A stretch of 64,000 nt of DNA from Acinetobacter guillouiae CIP 63.46 (lineage in GTDB: Bacteria > Pseudomonadota > Gammaproteobacteria > Pseudomonadales > Moraxellaceae). Numbering within the stretch: the first letter of the stretch is position 1; the number at the start of each line of letters is the position of its first letter. The notes under the pieces are model-generated. The model was not told the origin of the DNA. It saw only the letters and a program-made list of their open reading frames with translations, and searched no databases. The DNA lies in the NCBI RefSeq assembly GCF_000368145.1, contig NZ_KB849290.1:1-64000 (forward strand), written 5' to 3'. A program made the translations under genes and the position numbers. This document shows, one piece after another, positions 41,181 through 51,446 of the stretch.

Positions 41181-41714
41181 TTATTCAACTTGAAGAATTG
41201 GCTTTAAAATCGTTTCCATTTTTTCTTTCAGGGCTTTTTGATTTTCTACTTTTAGCATTTTTTCTTGAGAAAACTTTGCGGTTTCTTGCATGACTTCTGT
41301 CATAAGCGTGTTCATCTTTTGATTGATGGATTGTCCAATCGGTGTACTTAAAAAAGCGATATTGGCTTGAACTTCTTCTTCAGTAAAGGTCTTTTTAAAT
41401 AATGATTTAAACATGTTGAGATATTCTGGGTCAGTCACCAGCTGCTGTTGAATATCACTATACAGCGCACTAATTTGTAGTGCTGCATTTTGCTGATCGA
41501 TATTCAATGTTTGAGCCCCCGTCACTTGGCGAACAAGTGCTTCTGCTTGATCGTCAAAGTAGGGTTGCATATCACGAGTACTTTGTTTGAATATCTCTGA
41601 GATATTGGAGAGTTGCATCAATTTGTCGACACTTTTATCTGTTGCTGGAGATGCAAAACTTGACACTGTGATACAGCATAAACTTAAAGTTAAAACGAAC
41701 TGCTTAATTTTCAT
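41181..41714 (-). CDS. secreted DUF2059 protein, second of three tandem paralogs
   Basis: 177 residues. Signal peptide MKIKQFVLTLSLCCITVSSFA. The same core as its neighbours: FKKTFTEEEVQANIAFLSTPIGQSINQKM. It lies 57 bases upstream of the third copy and 10 bases downstream of the first, so the three probably share a transcript. AAAGGA precedes the ATG. The role is unknown; a periplasmic location is predicted. Confidence 0.82.
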   Translation of the reverse strand: MKIKQFVLTLSLCCITVSSFASPATDKSVDKLMQLSNISEIFKQSTRDMQPYFDDQAEALVRQVTGAQTLNIDQQNAALQISALYSDIQQQLVTDPEYLNMFKSLFKKTFTEEEVQANIAFLSTPIGQSINQKMNTLMTEVMQETAKFSQEKMLKVENQKALKEKMETILKPILQVE

Positions 41715-41724
41715 AGGTTTTCCT

Positions 41725-42273
41725 TTATTTATTTTCATCTAAATGATGCAATTGCTGAATAATTTCTCCAATTTTATTGCGATATTGTTGGATAAATTGA
41801 GGGTCATTGATTGCCTTATGAATAGCAGCATTGCTTTCTATGAATATTTCTGTGTCAATATTGGCAAGTTTTGTGTACAGCTCTTGGCTTGACGTTGTGT
41901 CACGCTGAGAGAGCATTTCAATTTCTTGAGAACTTAACGATTCTAAAAGAATTTGTTTGATTTGGGCGATAAATTGTGGATCTCTGAGAATATTTTCTGG
42001 TATTGCTTGATAAATCTCTACAATTTGAGGGATGATTTCTTTTTCTTTATCAGTGATTTCTATTGTACTTAATCCGTTTTTGATTAAATTTTCTGCTTGA
42101 TTTTGATAAATCCTTTTTGCACTTTCATTGTATTGTAGGCGCCATATTTGATTGGTAATGATACCTTGTGCTAGTCGCTCAACGGCATCACTATCAGTGT
42201 TTGAGGCAAAACTTTGAATAGAGATCAAGCATAAAAATAACCCCGGAAAAATAATATATTTTATAAAGTTCAT
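41725..42273 (-). CDS. secreted DUF2059-like protein, first and most divergent paralog
   Basis: 182 residues. Signal peptide MNFIKYIIFPGLFLCLISIQSFA, then a helical mature part. The alignment to its two neighbours is clear in the N-terminal half (AVERLAQGIITNQIWRLQYN, ENLIKNGL, PQIVEIYQAIPENILRDPQF), but the conserved FYxSxxGQS core is replaced by EMLSQRDTTSSQELYTKL. It may have lost or changed function. The start ATG at 42273 is chosen for the signal peptide. Confidence 0.75.
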   Translation of the reverse strand: MNFIKYIIFPGLFLCLISIQSFASNTDSDAVERLAQGIITNQIWRLQYNESAKRIYQNQAENLIKNGLSTIEITDKEKEIIPQIVEIYQAIPENILRDPQFIAQIKQILLESLSSQEIEMLSQRDTTSSQELYTKLANIDTEIFIESNAAIHKAINDPQFIQQYRNKIGEIIQQLHHLDENK

Positions 42274-42288
42274 GATCTGACCCAAAAT

Positions 42289-42317
42289 AAAAAGCACTCT
42301 AATCATAGAGTGCTTTT
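42289..42317 (-). terminator. terminator of the fumarase gene
   Basis: Perfect arms AAAAAGCACTCTA and TAGAGTGCTTTTT with a four-base loop and T tail, 39 bases past the fumarase stop on the minus strand. Confidence 0.92.
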
Positions 42318-42355
42318 TAAGTGATGCTCAAGCTTAATCTAAGCTTTAGATCAGA

Positions 42356-43882
42356 TTATTGTGCAACAGCATCAACCACTGGGATTTTACCAATTTTGGC
42401 TTGCCAGATTTTAGGTGCAGTCGCATGAATAGAAGTACCATTGACATCAACTGCAACAGATACAGGCATGTCTTGTACTTTAAATTTATAAATAGCTTCC
42501 ATACCTAAGTCAGCAAATGCAACAACTTCTGCTTCACGAATGGCTTTAGATACTAAATAAGCAGCACCACCAACAGCCATTAAATAAGTCGCTTTATTGT
42601 CTTTGATTGCTTCAACAGCAGCAGGTCCACGATCCGCTTTACCAATCATACCGAACAAGCCAGTCGCTTCAAGGACTTGACGTGTGAACTTATCCATACG
42701 CGTTGCTGTTGTTGGACCAGCAGGGCCTACAACTTCATCGCCTACAGGATCTACAGGTCCCACGTAGTAAATGAATTTACCTTTGAGATCTACAGGTAAC
42801 TGTTCGCCTTTATTTAACATGTCAACCATGCGTTTATGCGCAGCATCACGACCTGTATAGATGGTACCGTTCAATAATAATGTATCACCCGGTTGCCATG
42901 AGTTCATTTCTTCCTGTGTGATATTGTCTAAGTCAACACGTTTAGATGTTGACGTATCCCAAGTCACTTCAGGGTAATCTGAAAGTAAAGGCGCTTGAAT
43001 ATGTGCAATCCCTGAACCGTCTAACTGGAAGTGAGCGTGACGAGTTGCAGCACAGTTTGGAATCATACCGACTGGTTTACCAGCAGCATGACAAGGGTAG
43101 TCTTTGATCTTAATATCAAGCACTGTGGTTAAACCACCAAGACCTTGTGCACCGATACCCAATGCATTCACTTTTTCAAAGATTTCAATACGCAGTTCTT
43201 CGATTTGGTTCTGTGGACCACGGCGAAGTAACTCATCCATATTGATTTCTTCCATGAGCGATTCTTTTGCAAGCATCATGGCTTTTTCAGCAGTACCACC
43301 AATACCAATACCGAGCATTCCTGGAGGACACCAACCCGCACCCATCGTTGGTACAGTTTTAAGTACCCAATCTACGATCGAGTCAGAAGGGTTAAGCATT
43401 GCCAGTTTAGATTTATTCTCTGAACCACCACCTTTCGCTGCAACAGTAATATCGACTTTATTGCCTGGAACGAGTTTGTAGTGAATTACAGCAGGTGTAT
43501 TGTCTTTGGTATTTTTACGACCAAAAGCAGGATCTGCTAAAACTGAAGCGCGGAGTACGTTGCTGTTTTCTAAATAACCTTGGCGTACACCTTCATTGAT
43601 CGCATCATCTAAGCTCATGGTTAAATCAAATTTAACATCTAAGCCCACGTCAACAAATACGTTAACAATACCAGTATCTTGACAGATTGGACGATGACCT
43701 TCTGCACACATACGTGAGTTAATTAAGATTTGTGCAATTGCATCCTTTGCAGCTTGGTTCTCTTCACGATCATAAGCACGGCTCATCGCTTGGATAAAGT
43801 CTTGTGGATGATAGTACGAAATGAACTGAAGCGCGTCCTTGACCGATGTGATCAAGTCATCTTGTTTGATAATAGTTGTCAT
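42356..43882 (-). CDS. fumA: fumarate hydratase, class I (iron-sulfur)
   Basis: Oxygen-sensitive [4Fe-4S] fumarase converting fumarate to malate in the TCA cycle. 508 residues in one chain carrying both the alpha-type domain (up to about 290) and the beta-type domain. Cluster-ligand candidates are the cysteines in CQDTG, CPPGMLG and NCAATRH. Other signatures are GGGSENKSKLAML, LGGLTTVLD and VGPVDPVGDEVVGPAGPTTA. It has its own terminator and appears monocistronic. Confidence 0.95.
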   Translation of the reverse strand: MTTIIKQDDLITSVKDALQFISYYHPQDFIQAMSRAYDREENQAAKDAIAQILINSRMCAEGHRPICQDTGIVNVFVDVGLDVKFDLTMSLDDAINEGVRQGYLENSNVLRASVLADPAFGRKNTKDNTPAVIHYKLVPGNKVDITVAAKGGGSENKSKLAMLNPSDSIVDWVLKTVPTMGAGWCPPGMLGIGIGGTAEKAMMLAKESLMEEINMDELLRRGPQNQIEELRIEIFEKVNALGIGAQGLGGLTTVLDIKIKDYPCHAAGKPVGMIPNCAATRHAHFQLDGSGIAHIQAPLLSDYPEVTWDTSTSKRVDLDNITQEEMNSWQPGDTLLLNGTIYTGRDAAHKRMVDMLNKGEQLPVDLKGKFIYYVGPVDPVGDEVVGPAGPTTATRMDKFTRQVLEATGLFGMIGKADRGPAAVEAIKDNKATYLMAVGGAAYLVSKAIREAEVVAFADLGMEAIYKFKVQDMPVSVAVDVNGTSIHATAPKIWQAKIGKIPVVDAVAQ

Positions 43883-44146
43883 ATCAAAAATCTCTTGAGC
43901 GGGCTGTTAGCTAGCGGGCTAAATTATACGTGATATTGCTTGTTTTGTGGTGGCTTAGATCTAATTTCAGCCTAAAGTTTTATGATTTTATTTGAGAAAC
44001 TCAGCTTATATTTTGGTTGATCAAGTCAACTTTTCTACTTTTTATATAAATGATGATAAAGCAGTATTGAAATAAATTTTCAGATTTTACAGGGTGAAAA
44101 GCTCTATACTCTGTTGAGTCAAAAGCTTGGGCTAAATAACAACAAC

Positions 44147-44758
44147 ATGGAAAACTATACGCATCTTGCGGAAAATATTATTGAAATTTATAAAAGGCAT
44201 GCTCGTGCATGGACTGAATTACGCGGGAAGTTTCTTTATGAAAAAGCGTGGTTGGATCGCTTTTTAACTTTAATTCCAGCTCACTCTCATATTCTGGATT
44301 TGGGCTGTGGCTCTGCAAAACCAATTGCTGCTTATTTGATTGAGCAAGCGAATACTGTGACAGGTGTTGATAGTTCTGATGTGATGATTGAAATGGCGAA
44401 AAAGAATTTTCCTGAGCACACTTGGATTTTAGCTGATATGCGAACAGTAAATTTAAAGCGCAAGTTTGATGCAATACTCGCTTGGGATAGCTTTTTTCAT
44501 CTTACACAACAAGATCAGCGAGATATGTTTGAAATTTTTAATCAATATACAAAAGCTGGCGCTGCTTTAATGTTTACCAGTGGACCATCACAGGGTGAAG
44601 TGGTTGGAGAGATGTTTGGCGATGCGCTGTATCATGCCAGCTTATCATCCGCTGAATATCATGAATTATTGAAAAAGTATAATTTTGAAGTGATAGAGAT
44701 GATTGCTGAAGATCGTGATTGTACAGGGCATACTATTTGGTTAGCCAAGCGAATATAA
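44147..44758 (+). CDS. class I SAM-dependent methyltransferase
   Basis: About 203 residues. Motif I is ILDLGCGSAKPIAAYL near 47-62, followed by VTGVDSSDVMIEMAKKNFP, a motif II-like DAILAWDSFFHL and LMFTSGPSQGEVVGE. The substrate is unknown. The preferred start is ATG at 44147, giving MENYTHLAEN; a TTG at 44114 would add 11 polar residues. The ribosome site is weak at both. No operon partners. Confidence 0.8.
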   Translation: MENYTHLAENIIEIYKRHARAWTELRGKFLYEKAWLDRFLTLIPAHSHILDLGCGSAKPIAAYLIEQANTVTGVDSSDVMIEMAKKNFPEHTWILADMRTVNLKRKFDAILAWDSFFHLTQQDQRDMFEIFNQYTKAGAALMFTSGPSQGEVVGEMFGDALYHASLSSAEYHELLKKYNFEVIEMIAEDRDCTGHTIWLAKRI

Positions 44759-44998
44759 AATATTTAGATGAAAGTAAATTAAGCAACAAATAAAACGATA
44801 TCTAAAAATTTTAAGATTATCAAAATAAGAGACTCATATGTTTAAATTATGAGTATTAGAGTTATTTTTTAGTTTAATTTCTTAATAAGAAAAAATAATC
44901 CTATCCATTTTAATGTACTTTTCACGGTTATTTTTTAAACCATCATCATTTTGTAGTTAAATTAGCATGTTATTGTAATTTTTGGTGAGAAATTGTAT

Positions 44999-45017
44999 TA
45001 TAATGATAACTATTCTC
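44999..45017 (+). promoter_or_regulatory. probable Fur box upstream of the third siderophore receptor gene
   Basis: TATAATGATAACTATTCTC matches 15 of 19 positions of the Fur consensus. It lies 22 bases before the chosen ATG at 45039, which argues against a start further upstream. Confidence 0.75.
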
Positions 45018-45038
45018 ATTATGTTTTTTGGTGCAATC

Positions 45039-47249
45039 ATGCCTTTTGTTAAAAAAAGCTTAACTTTAATGATGCTGTCAACGGGAGGACTTTTCGTTTC
45101 TTCTCTAACATTTGCAAATACAGATAGCAGTGAAGAACAGAAAAAAAATACGGCAACGCTTCCCACGATTGTAATTGAGGCAATGGCTGATGGGGATCCA
45201 ATAAAAACATACGTAGACTATAAACAAGCTAATGTTACGAGAAATGGTTTAGATAAAAAAGATATACCTCAAACTGTTGATACAATTGATGTTTCGAAAT
45301 ATAAGCTGTATGGCGCAAATGATCTAAGTGTCATGTTACAAGGCACACCAGGCGTTTCAACCAGTTATGATACAAGAAATGACGGGATCTCTATTCGTGG
45401 GTTTAATGCTGATACTAATGATATCTATCGTGACGGTATCCGCGAAAGCGGACAATTCCGACGCAGTACCGCCAATGTTGAACGGATTGAAATTTTAAAA
45501 GGACCAGCGTCAGTATTATATGGACGAAGTTCGGGTGGTGGAGTCATCAATATGGTGACTAAGGTTGCTAATTTTGATTCAAAAAGTTCAGTTGGAGCTT
45601 ATGTTGGTTCTTATGATAATGTTGGTGGAATCATTGATATTAATAAGGCACTCAATGATAACTGGGCTGTCCGTTTGGTTGGAGAAAAGTCAGATACCAA
45701 TAGCTTTCGTTCAGCGATTGGCTTTAATCAGGAGATGTTGTCACCAAGTATCACTTATCGTAGCGACGATGAAAAACTACTTTGGACGACGGAATTCACT
45801 TACGACAATTTAAATAGAACGCCTGACCGTGGTCCAGTCTACAATGAACTGCCTACTGGGGTTTCCCTTAAAACAGGTTTTGCGGGAAGTAATGATAATA
45901 TTGTTGATGAAACGAAATCATTTAGAACTGATCTGAAATATGAATTTGCACCGAATTGGAAATTCCATTGGGCATTGAGTCATCGTGAGTCTTTTCAGGA
46001 TTTTGATAACTTCTTTGGTGGAACATGGTGTTCTGCAGCTGGGTTACAAAACGATGGCAAAAAATGTGATTGGCAAGGAAAAATACGTCAAAACTATGCT
46101 TGGCAGCAAACCACCAATAAAACATTAATGAATACCTTTGATATTACGGGGCAATTCAAAACTGGTGTTTTAGATCATAAAGTTATGTTTGGTAGTGATT
46201 GGTCAATTGAAAAAAGAGAGCCAATTCTTGGGAATTATTCAAGTGGTGACAAGGTTGGTCTTTATTATCGCTATGTCAATCCATTTAATACTTCAGATAG
46301 TTCTTTATCTTCTGGTTGGTCTACACTCAATGGTTCACGCCCAGCAGAGACTTCACATAGTGAAACTGATGCAACTTCATTAAGCTTCTTCCTACAAGAT
46401 CTAATCTCATTCAATGAAAAATATAAAATGATGTTAGGTCTTCGTTATGACAGCTATGATTTTGCAACTAATGATATTCGTAATCAAAGTAAACGATCAT
46501 ATCGAGATGATAGTGTAAGTCCAAATATCGGTTTTATTTGGCAACCTGTTGTAAGCCAAAGTTTCTACACCTCTTATAGTAAAAGCTTTTCACCTTATGG
46601 TGGTCGAGGATTGTTAGGGGTGAGTACTACAATAAATCCAAGCTTATATGATGCTGAGCCCCAATATAATGAACAATATGAAATTGGAGTGAAAAGTGAT
46701 TGGTTGGATGGTCGTTTAAGCACTCAGCTTTCTATATTTGATATTACTAAAAATAATATACGCTACCAGCCAGACTCTATTAACAGACCAAATGATTGGG
46801 AAGTGGGGCAGAAGCAACAATCACAAGGCGTAGAGTTTAGCTTTATCGGTCAAGTCTTAGATAATCTCTATGTGCGAGGTGGTTATGGCTATACCGACGC
46901 GAAATGGAAAAATGATAGCCGCACTACTGTAAAAGATGAAGATCGTCTAAAAGATAAAAAATTATCTGGAATATCCGAAAATACAGGTAACTTATTTGTT
47001 CGTTATTTACCAACAGAGAAATGGTACGGCGAAGTGGGTGCGACTTATGTTGGTTCTTATTATACTACGGATAAAAATTTGATCAAAATGCCTGACTGGA
47101 CTCGTGTAGATGCTGCGATTGGTTATAAAGACGATAAATGGGGCGCGACATTTGCTGTGAATAATTTAACAGATAAAGAATACTGGCGTTCAAGTTCTAT
47201 GCCGGGTACTCCGCGTAATTATTTATTCCGCGTGAACTATTTCTTCTAA
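45039..47249 (+). CDS. TonB-dependent siderophore receptor (FhuA/FoxA-like group)
   Basis: 736-residue outer-membrane receptor. From the ATG at 45039 the signal peptide ends at LTFA-N. The plug contains IPQTVDTIDVSKYKLYGAND, ISIRGFNADTNDIYRDGIRE and VERIEILKGPASVLYGRSSGGGVINMV. The barrel ends NYLFRVNYFF, with a terminal Phe. The plug style (DGIRE, LYGRSSGGG) is closer to hydroxamate or mixed-ligand receptors than to the two Fiu-like receptors, but the ligand is not determinable. A Fur-like site lies directly upstream; an upstream frame start would put that site inside the gene. Confidence 0.9.
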   Translation: MPFVKKSLTLMMLSTGGLFVSSLTFANTDSSEEQKKNTATLPTIVIEAMADGDPIKTYVDYKQANVTRNGLDKKDIPQTVDTIDVSKYKLYGANDLSVMLQGTPGVSTSYDTRNDGISIRGFNADTNDIYRDGIRESGQFRRSTANVERIEILKGPASVLYGRSSGGGVINMVTKVANFDSKSSVGAYVGSYDNVGGIIDINKALNDNWAVRLVGEKSDTNSFRSAIGFNQEMLSPSITYRSDDEKLLWTTEFTYDNLNRTPDRGPVYNELPTGVSLKTGFAGSNDNIVDETKSFRTDLKYEFAPNWKFHWALSHRESFQDFDNFFGGTWCSAAGLQNDGKKCDWQGKIRQNYAWQQTTNKTLMNTFDITGQFKTGVLDHKVMFGSDWSIEKREPILGNYSSGDKVGLYYRYVNPFNTSDSSLSSGWSTLNGSRPAETSHSETDATSLSFFLQDLISFNEKYKMMLGLRYDSYDFATNDIRNQSKRSYRDDSVSPNIGFIWQPVVSQSFYTSYSKSFSPYGGRGLLGVSTTINPSLYDAEPQYNEQYEIGVKSDWLDGRLSTQLSIFDITKNNIRYQPDSINRPNDWEVGQKQQSQGVEFSFIGQVLDNLYVRGGYGYTDAKWKNDSRTTVKDEDRLKDKKLSGISENTGNLFVRYLPTEKWYGEVGATYVGSYYTTDKNLIKMPDWTRVDAAIGYKDDKWGATFAVNNLTDKEYWRSSSMPGTPRNYLFRVNYFF

Positions 47250-47341
47250 GCTTTAATTTCATTGAAAATAAAGCTGTCTGATTGCCATGATAGCAATTAA
47301 ATCGATGGGGATATCAGTATAACTTTTAGTCAGCATATTAT

Positions 47342-47376
47342 AAAAAATCACCCAATTGATTTGGGTGGTTTTTTTA
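47342..47376. terminator. bidirectional terminator between receptor and pta
   Basis: Arms AAAAAATCACCCAA and TTGGGTGGTTTTTT (one G-T pair), short loop, T run. It is 93 bases after the receptor stop and 18 bases before the pta stop. Confidence 0.9.
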
Positions 47377-47393
47377 TGTCTAGTAGATCAGCA

Positions 47394-49535
47394 TTAATGC
47401 GTAGCTTGTTGTTCTGACTGAATCGCCGTTAATGCAATGGTAAAGACAATATCATCTACCAATGCACCACGAGACAAGTCATTTACAGGTTTATTTAAAC
47501 CTTGCAGCATAGGACCAACACTGACGACATTGGCAGAGCGCTGAACTGCTTTATAGGTGGTATTGCCTGTATTGAGATCTGGAAAAATAAATACATTGGC
47601 ACGCCCAGCCACTTGAGAGTCTGGTGCTTTAGAGCGGCCAACACTTTCAACAGATGCAGCATCATATTGTAAAGGGCCATCAATCAGTAAATCTGGACGA
47701 CGTTGTTTGGCAATTTCCGTGGCTTTTGCAACTTTTTCAACTTCCGCACCTGCACCTGAAGTGCCGGTTGAATAAGAAATCATGGCAATACGTGGATCAA
47801 TACCAAATGCTTTTGCCGAATCTGCAGATTGAATTGCAATCTCCGCCAATTGTTCAGCATCTGGATCTGGATTGATTGCACAATCACCATATACATAAAC
47901 TTCGTCTGGCAACAGCATAAAGAAGATTGAAGAGACCAAAGAGTATTCTGGTGCAGTTTTGATCAGCTGGAATGCAGGGCGCACTGTATTGGCGGTGGTA
48001 TGTATAGCACCAGAAACAAGTCCATCGACTTGATCAAGAGCCAGCATCATCGTACCGAGTACCACAGTATCTTGCAGTTGCTCACGTGCTTGTAATTCGT
48101 TGAGTTTGCCTTTGCGTAATTCAACCATTTGGGTCACGTAGTTTTCACGGATCAGATCTGGATCAATAATTTCTAAATCCACAGGGAGTTCAATATTACG
48201 TGCTTTGGCGACTTCAAGTACCGCTTCAGGTTTTGCTAATAATACACATTGTGCAATACCGCGGGATTGACAGATCGCTGCGGCTTGAATGGTACGCGGC
48301 TCATCACCTTCAGGCAGTACAATACGTTTTTTTGCAGCAATTGATTTTTGCACCAATTCATGACGGAATGCAGAAGGGGATAAACGGGGTTTATAGTCAC
48401 CATTTAACATCTGAGTCAACCATTCTGGATCAATATGGCTTGAAACGAAGCGGGTCACTTGATCGGCACGTTCAGTATCATCCACAGGAATTTCATTGCT
48501 TAGATTGGCAAGTTGCTGTGCTGTTTCAAAGGTACTGAGTGGTGTATGTAAAATCGGTAGACCATTTTTGATTGCAGACTGGCAGAACTCTAAAACCAAT
48601 GGATTTGGCTCATGATGTTCAGTTAAAACTAAACCTGCGAGTGGAATGCCATTGCTGGTGGCTAAACTACTGGCCAATAACACATCAATACGATCAGAAG
48701 CACTGATAATCAGTTCGCCTGCAACGAATTTTTGTAGTTCATGTTCAATATTTGACGCAATTAAACTGCTGTGCAATACACGGCGTGTGTTAGCTTTGCC
48801 CTGATTAATCCATGTGGCTTGAATTTGTTTTGCTAGGTCTGAGATGCGTGGCACACTCAATGTATCACTGAATGGAACTAAGCCAATAATTGGAAACGCT
48901 GCTGAACCAATGTGTGCATAAGTTTTTTGAATTTCAGTTTTAAATTTTTCAGTATCTGCAACTAAACGTAAGCTTGGATCAATGGTCACCGGAATTTGTG
49001 CAGATTCAGCAGGTAAACCGCGGGTACGCATAAACAATACGCCTGCATTACGCGATGATGATGCACCACCAAAATTGCGTACTTGTGCTTCAACTTTTTC
49101 AGCAGTTTGTTCTGGTTTTTCGATATTGGCATTGCTGACAAAGATAACTTTGGCATCTAAAGCTTGCGCCAAAGAGGCATTTAAATCACTGGCAAAAGCA
49201 TCACGTGCAGTAGGGACTAAGCCCTCTACAATGACAATGTCATGGGACTTTGCAATTTGGCGTTGTAAGCTGACTGCTTCTTCAAGGAGCTCATCAGTTT
49301 CACCATCATTGAGCTGTTGCGTGATTTTTGTATAAGCTATCGGTTCAACCGTATCTAATTTTGAGATATGACGGTAAAGCGCAGTGGTACGGTCTGGTTC
49401 AGCAACTAATTCTTGTGAAAATGGTTTTACAAAGCCTGCTTTAACGCCTTGGCATTCCAATGCATAGACTAAACCTAAACACGCAGACGTTAAGCCTACG
49501 CCTTCCCCAGTTGGAACCAATAAAATTGTTTTCAT
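47394..49535 (-). CDS. pta: phosphate acetyltransferase
   Basis: Interconverts acetyl-CoA and acetyl phosphate. 713 residues, the long gammaproteobacterial form. The N-terminal P-loop-like domain starts ILLVPTGEGVGLTSA; a DRTGG-type middle domain lies near 215-330. The C-terminal catalytic domain has IVLPEGDEPR, GLVSGAIHTTANTVRPA, DCAINPDP and SYSTGTSGAG. It works with AckA, encoded just upstream. Confidence 0.97.
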   Translation of the reverse strand: MKTILLVPTGEGVGLTSACLGLVYALECQGVKAGFVKPFSQELVAEPDRTTALYRHISKLDTVEPIAYTKITQQLNDGETDELLEEAVSLQRQIAKSHDIVIVEGLVPTARDAFASDLNASLAQALDAKVIFVSNANIEKPEQTAEKVEAQVRNFGGASSSRNAGVLFMRTRGLPAESAQIPVTIDPSLRLVADTEKFKTEIQKTYAHIGSAAFPIIGLVPFSDTLSVPRISDLAKQIQATWINQGKANTRRVLHSSLIASNIEHELQKFVAGELIISASDRIDVLLASSLATSNGIPLAGLVLTEHHEPNPLVLEFCQSAIKNGLPILHTPLSTFETAQQLANLSNEIPVDDTERADQVTRFVSSHIDPEWLTQMLNGDYKPRLSPSAFRHELVQKSIAAKKRIVLPEGDEPRTIQAAAICQSRGIAQCVLLAKPEAVLEVAKARNIELPVDLEIIDPDLIRENYVTQMVELRKGKLNELQAREQLQDTVVLGTMMLALDQVDGLVSGAIHTTANTVRPAFQLIKTAPEYSLVSSIFFMLLPDEVYVYGDCAINPDPDAEQLAEIAIQSADSAKAFGIDPRIAMISYSTGTSGAGAEVEKVAKATEIAKQRRPDLLIDGPLQYDAASVESVGRSKAPDSQVAGRANVFIFPDLNTGNTTYKAVQRSANVVSVGPMLQGLNKPVNDLSRGALVDDIVFTIALTAIQSEQQATH

Positions 49536-49811
49536 AGACGATTCTTTAATCAGTAAAAATATGTGAATTCATGGGTAAATTGAAGATGAATATCTCCAAT
49601 CATCTGTTTCACTCAACATCTTTTTAGTGGTGTATACAGTGATCGCAAAAGGATATTCATCTACAAGACTGGTTTATATATTTATGCCAGCTTAAACGAT
49701 TACAAAACAGCTTTATATCAAAAATCTGCTCAAGATCATTTTTAATAACGAGCTTGAGTATGCTGCTATTTCAACATGTATACCCAAAGCTCGTACAAGA
49801 CTTACGACAGC
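49536..49811. other. gap between ackA and pta
   Basis: 276 bases, no gene seen. It probably contains a pta promoter; no clear terminator for ackA was found, so readthrough is possible. Confidence 0.55.
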
Positions 49812-51029
49812 TTAAGCTGTCGCAATATCAGATTCAGGCTTTTTTGCGGCCTGTTGTACCTCGTGTTCTACAACATGAACAGTTTCTTTAGCAATACGAC
49901 CTTCTTCATCAGTTGGTATTACCCAAATTTGAGGACCTGTTCCAGCATCAATTCGACCTTCTGTACCACGTTTTAAACCGTCATTCTGTTCTTTGCTGAG
50001 GTTGAAACCGAAGTGTGGTAAGTAAGCAATCGTTTTTTCACGAATATAGGCAGAATTTTCACCAATACCGCCTGTAAAGAATAAACCATCGATACGCGGT
50101 AAACCGCAGCTTAATGCCGCAAGTGATTTGGCTAGACGATAACAGAATACTTCAATCGCCAAAGTCGCATCTTCATTGCCTTGTTCTGAAGCTTCAATCA
50201 AGGTACGCATATCATTTGAAAGATCTGATAAGCCCAGTAAGCCTGATTCACTGTTCAGCATTTTATCAATTTTATAGATGTCCCAGCCTAGATTTGAAGC
50301 AAGGAAGCTATGAATACTTGGATCAACATCACCACTACGGGTACCCATGACCACGCCTTCAAGCGGAGTGAGACCCATGGATGTATCGACACTTTGACCA
50401 TTCCAGATAGCACAAGTTGAACTACCATTGCCTAAGTGTGCTGTTAACCAACCGCCATGTTTGTAGCTACCCGCAAGTTCAGAACCACGTTCAGAAACAT
50501 AGGCATGACTGGTGCCATGGAAACCATAACGACGAACATTATGTTGTGTATACAGGAACTTTGGTAAAGCATAACGATATGCATGTGCAGGCATGGTTTG
50601 ATGGAATGCTGTATCAAATACTGCAACTTGCGGTAATTCAGGGAATAGACGCATTGTCGCATCGATACCGACTAAATGAGCTGGGTTATGCAGCGGTGCA
50701 AGTGGTGTTGCTTCACGAATTTTTTCTACAATTTCAGGCGTCAATAACTCAGCTTTGGTTAAGGTACCGCCATGAACAACACGGTGTCCAATGGCTTGAG
50801 GTTTATACTGTGATAAACGACCTAAGATGGTTTCTAAAGCTTTTTCATGGTCTGCATAGGGAATTGAAAGCTCAAGCGGTTGATTGCCTGCCGTGATTCC
50901 TTTAATACGTGCATCAGCAGAGCCTAGGTTTTCTGCTAAACCAAAGATTCGATCTTCACGACGTTCAGAAACAAGCGCATATTTGATTGATGAAGATCCG
51001 CAGTTAATTACTAATACTGATGTAGACAC
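49812..51029 (-). CDS. ackA: acetate kinase
   Basis: Makes ATP and acetate from acetyl phosphate. About 405 residues from a GTG start at 51029, which gives the family-typical [19 protein letters not shown] and has GGGT 8 bases upstream. The longer ATG start at 51065 lacks a spaced ribosome site. Signatures are [34 protein letters not shown]-like [21 protein letters not shown]-like [11 protein letters not shown] and [10 protein letters not shown]. It is followed by pta, the reverse of the E. coli ackA-pta spacing but the same order. Confidence 0.96.
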   Translation of the reverse strand: MSTSVLVINCGSSSIKYALVSERREDRIFGLAENLGSADARIKGITAGNQPLELSIPYADHEKALETILGRLSQYKPQAIGHRVVHGGTLTKAELLTPEIVEKIREATPLAPLHNPAHLVGIDATMRLFPELPQVAVFDTAFHQTMPAHAYRYALPKFLYTQHNVRRYGFHGTSHAYVSERGSELAGSYKHGGWLTAHLGNGSSTCAIWNGQSVDTSMGLTPLEGVVMGTRSGDVDPSIHSFLASNLGWDIYKIDKMLNSESGLLGLSDLSNDMRTLIEASEQGNEDATLAIEVFCYRLAKSLAALSCGLPRIDGLFFTGGIGENSAYIREKTIAYLPHFGFNLSKEQNDGLKRGTEGRIDAGTGPQIWVIPTDEEGRIAKETVHVVEHEVQQAAKKPESDIATA

Positions 51030-51390
51030 GTTTGAATACCCGAAATTATAATTTAAAAAAGTCATCCTGATTGATCTGATTATGCTTGTTTATAAAGGGC
51101 AAATTAGATCAGCAGTCATGTTGTACCATGTGTAGTTTTTTTGTCCTAGATAGACTTTAGGTGATTAGACTTTTGGACTATCGACCTGATATTGATTAAT
51201 AATTAATATTTATCAATTGATTGTTAAAAATTATCACTCATTGTTGTTTTAATCTATCAGCATTATATAGTTTCTTGTAAATAATCTTGTCCTATCCAAA
51301 GGCAATCTTTGCGTCTTTCTAAAAGACAAGCACATATTTTTTATCAAAATTTTAAATTGATTGACGTTTTTAACTGTGTATTAAAAATAA
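51030..51390. other. gap between proA terminator and ackA
   Basis: About 360 bases of AT-rich sequence holding the ackA promoter region. No gene, repeat or RNA identified. Confidence 0.55.
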
Positions 51391-51428
51391 AAAACTCAGC
51401 ATTTATGTTTAGGATAAATGCTGAGTCG
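51391..51428 (-). terminator. terminator after proA
   Basis: Perfect arms ACTCAGCATTTAT and ATAAATGCTGAGT with a short loop, followed by TTTTTTATTTTT on the minus strand. Confidence 0.93.
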
Positions 51429-51446
51429 AGTTATTCAAGCTTGGAA

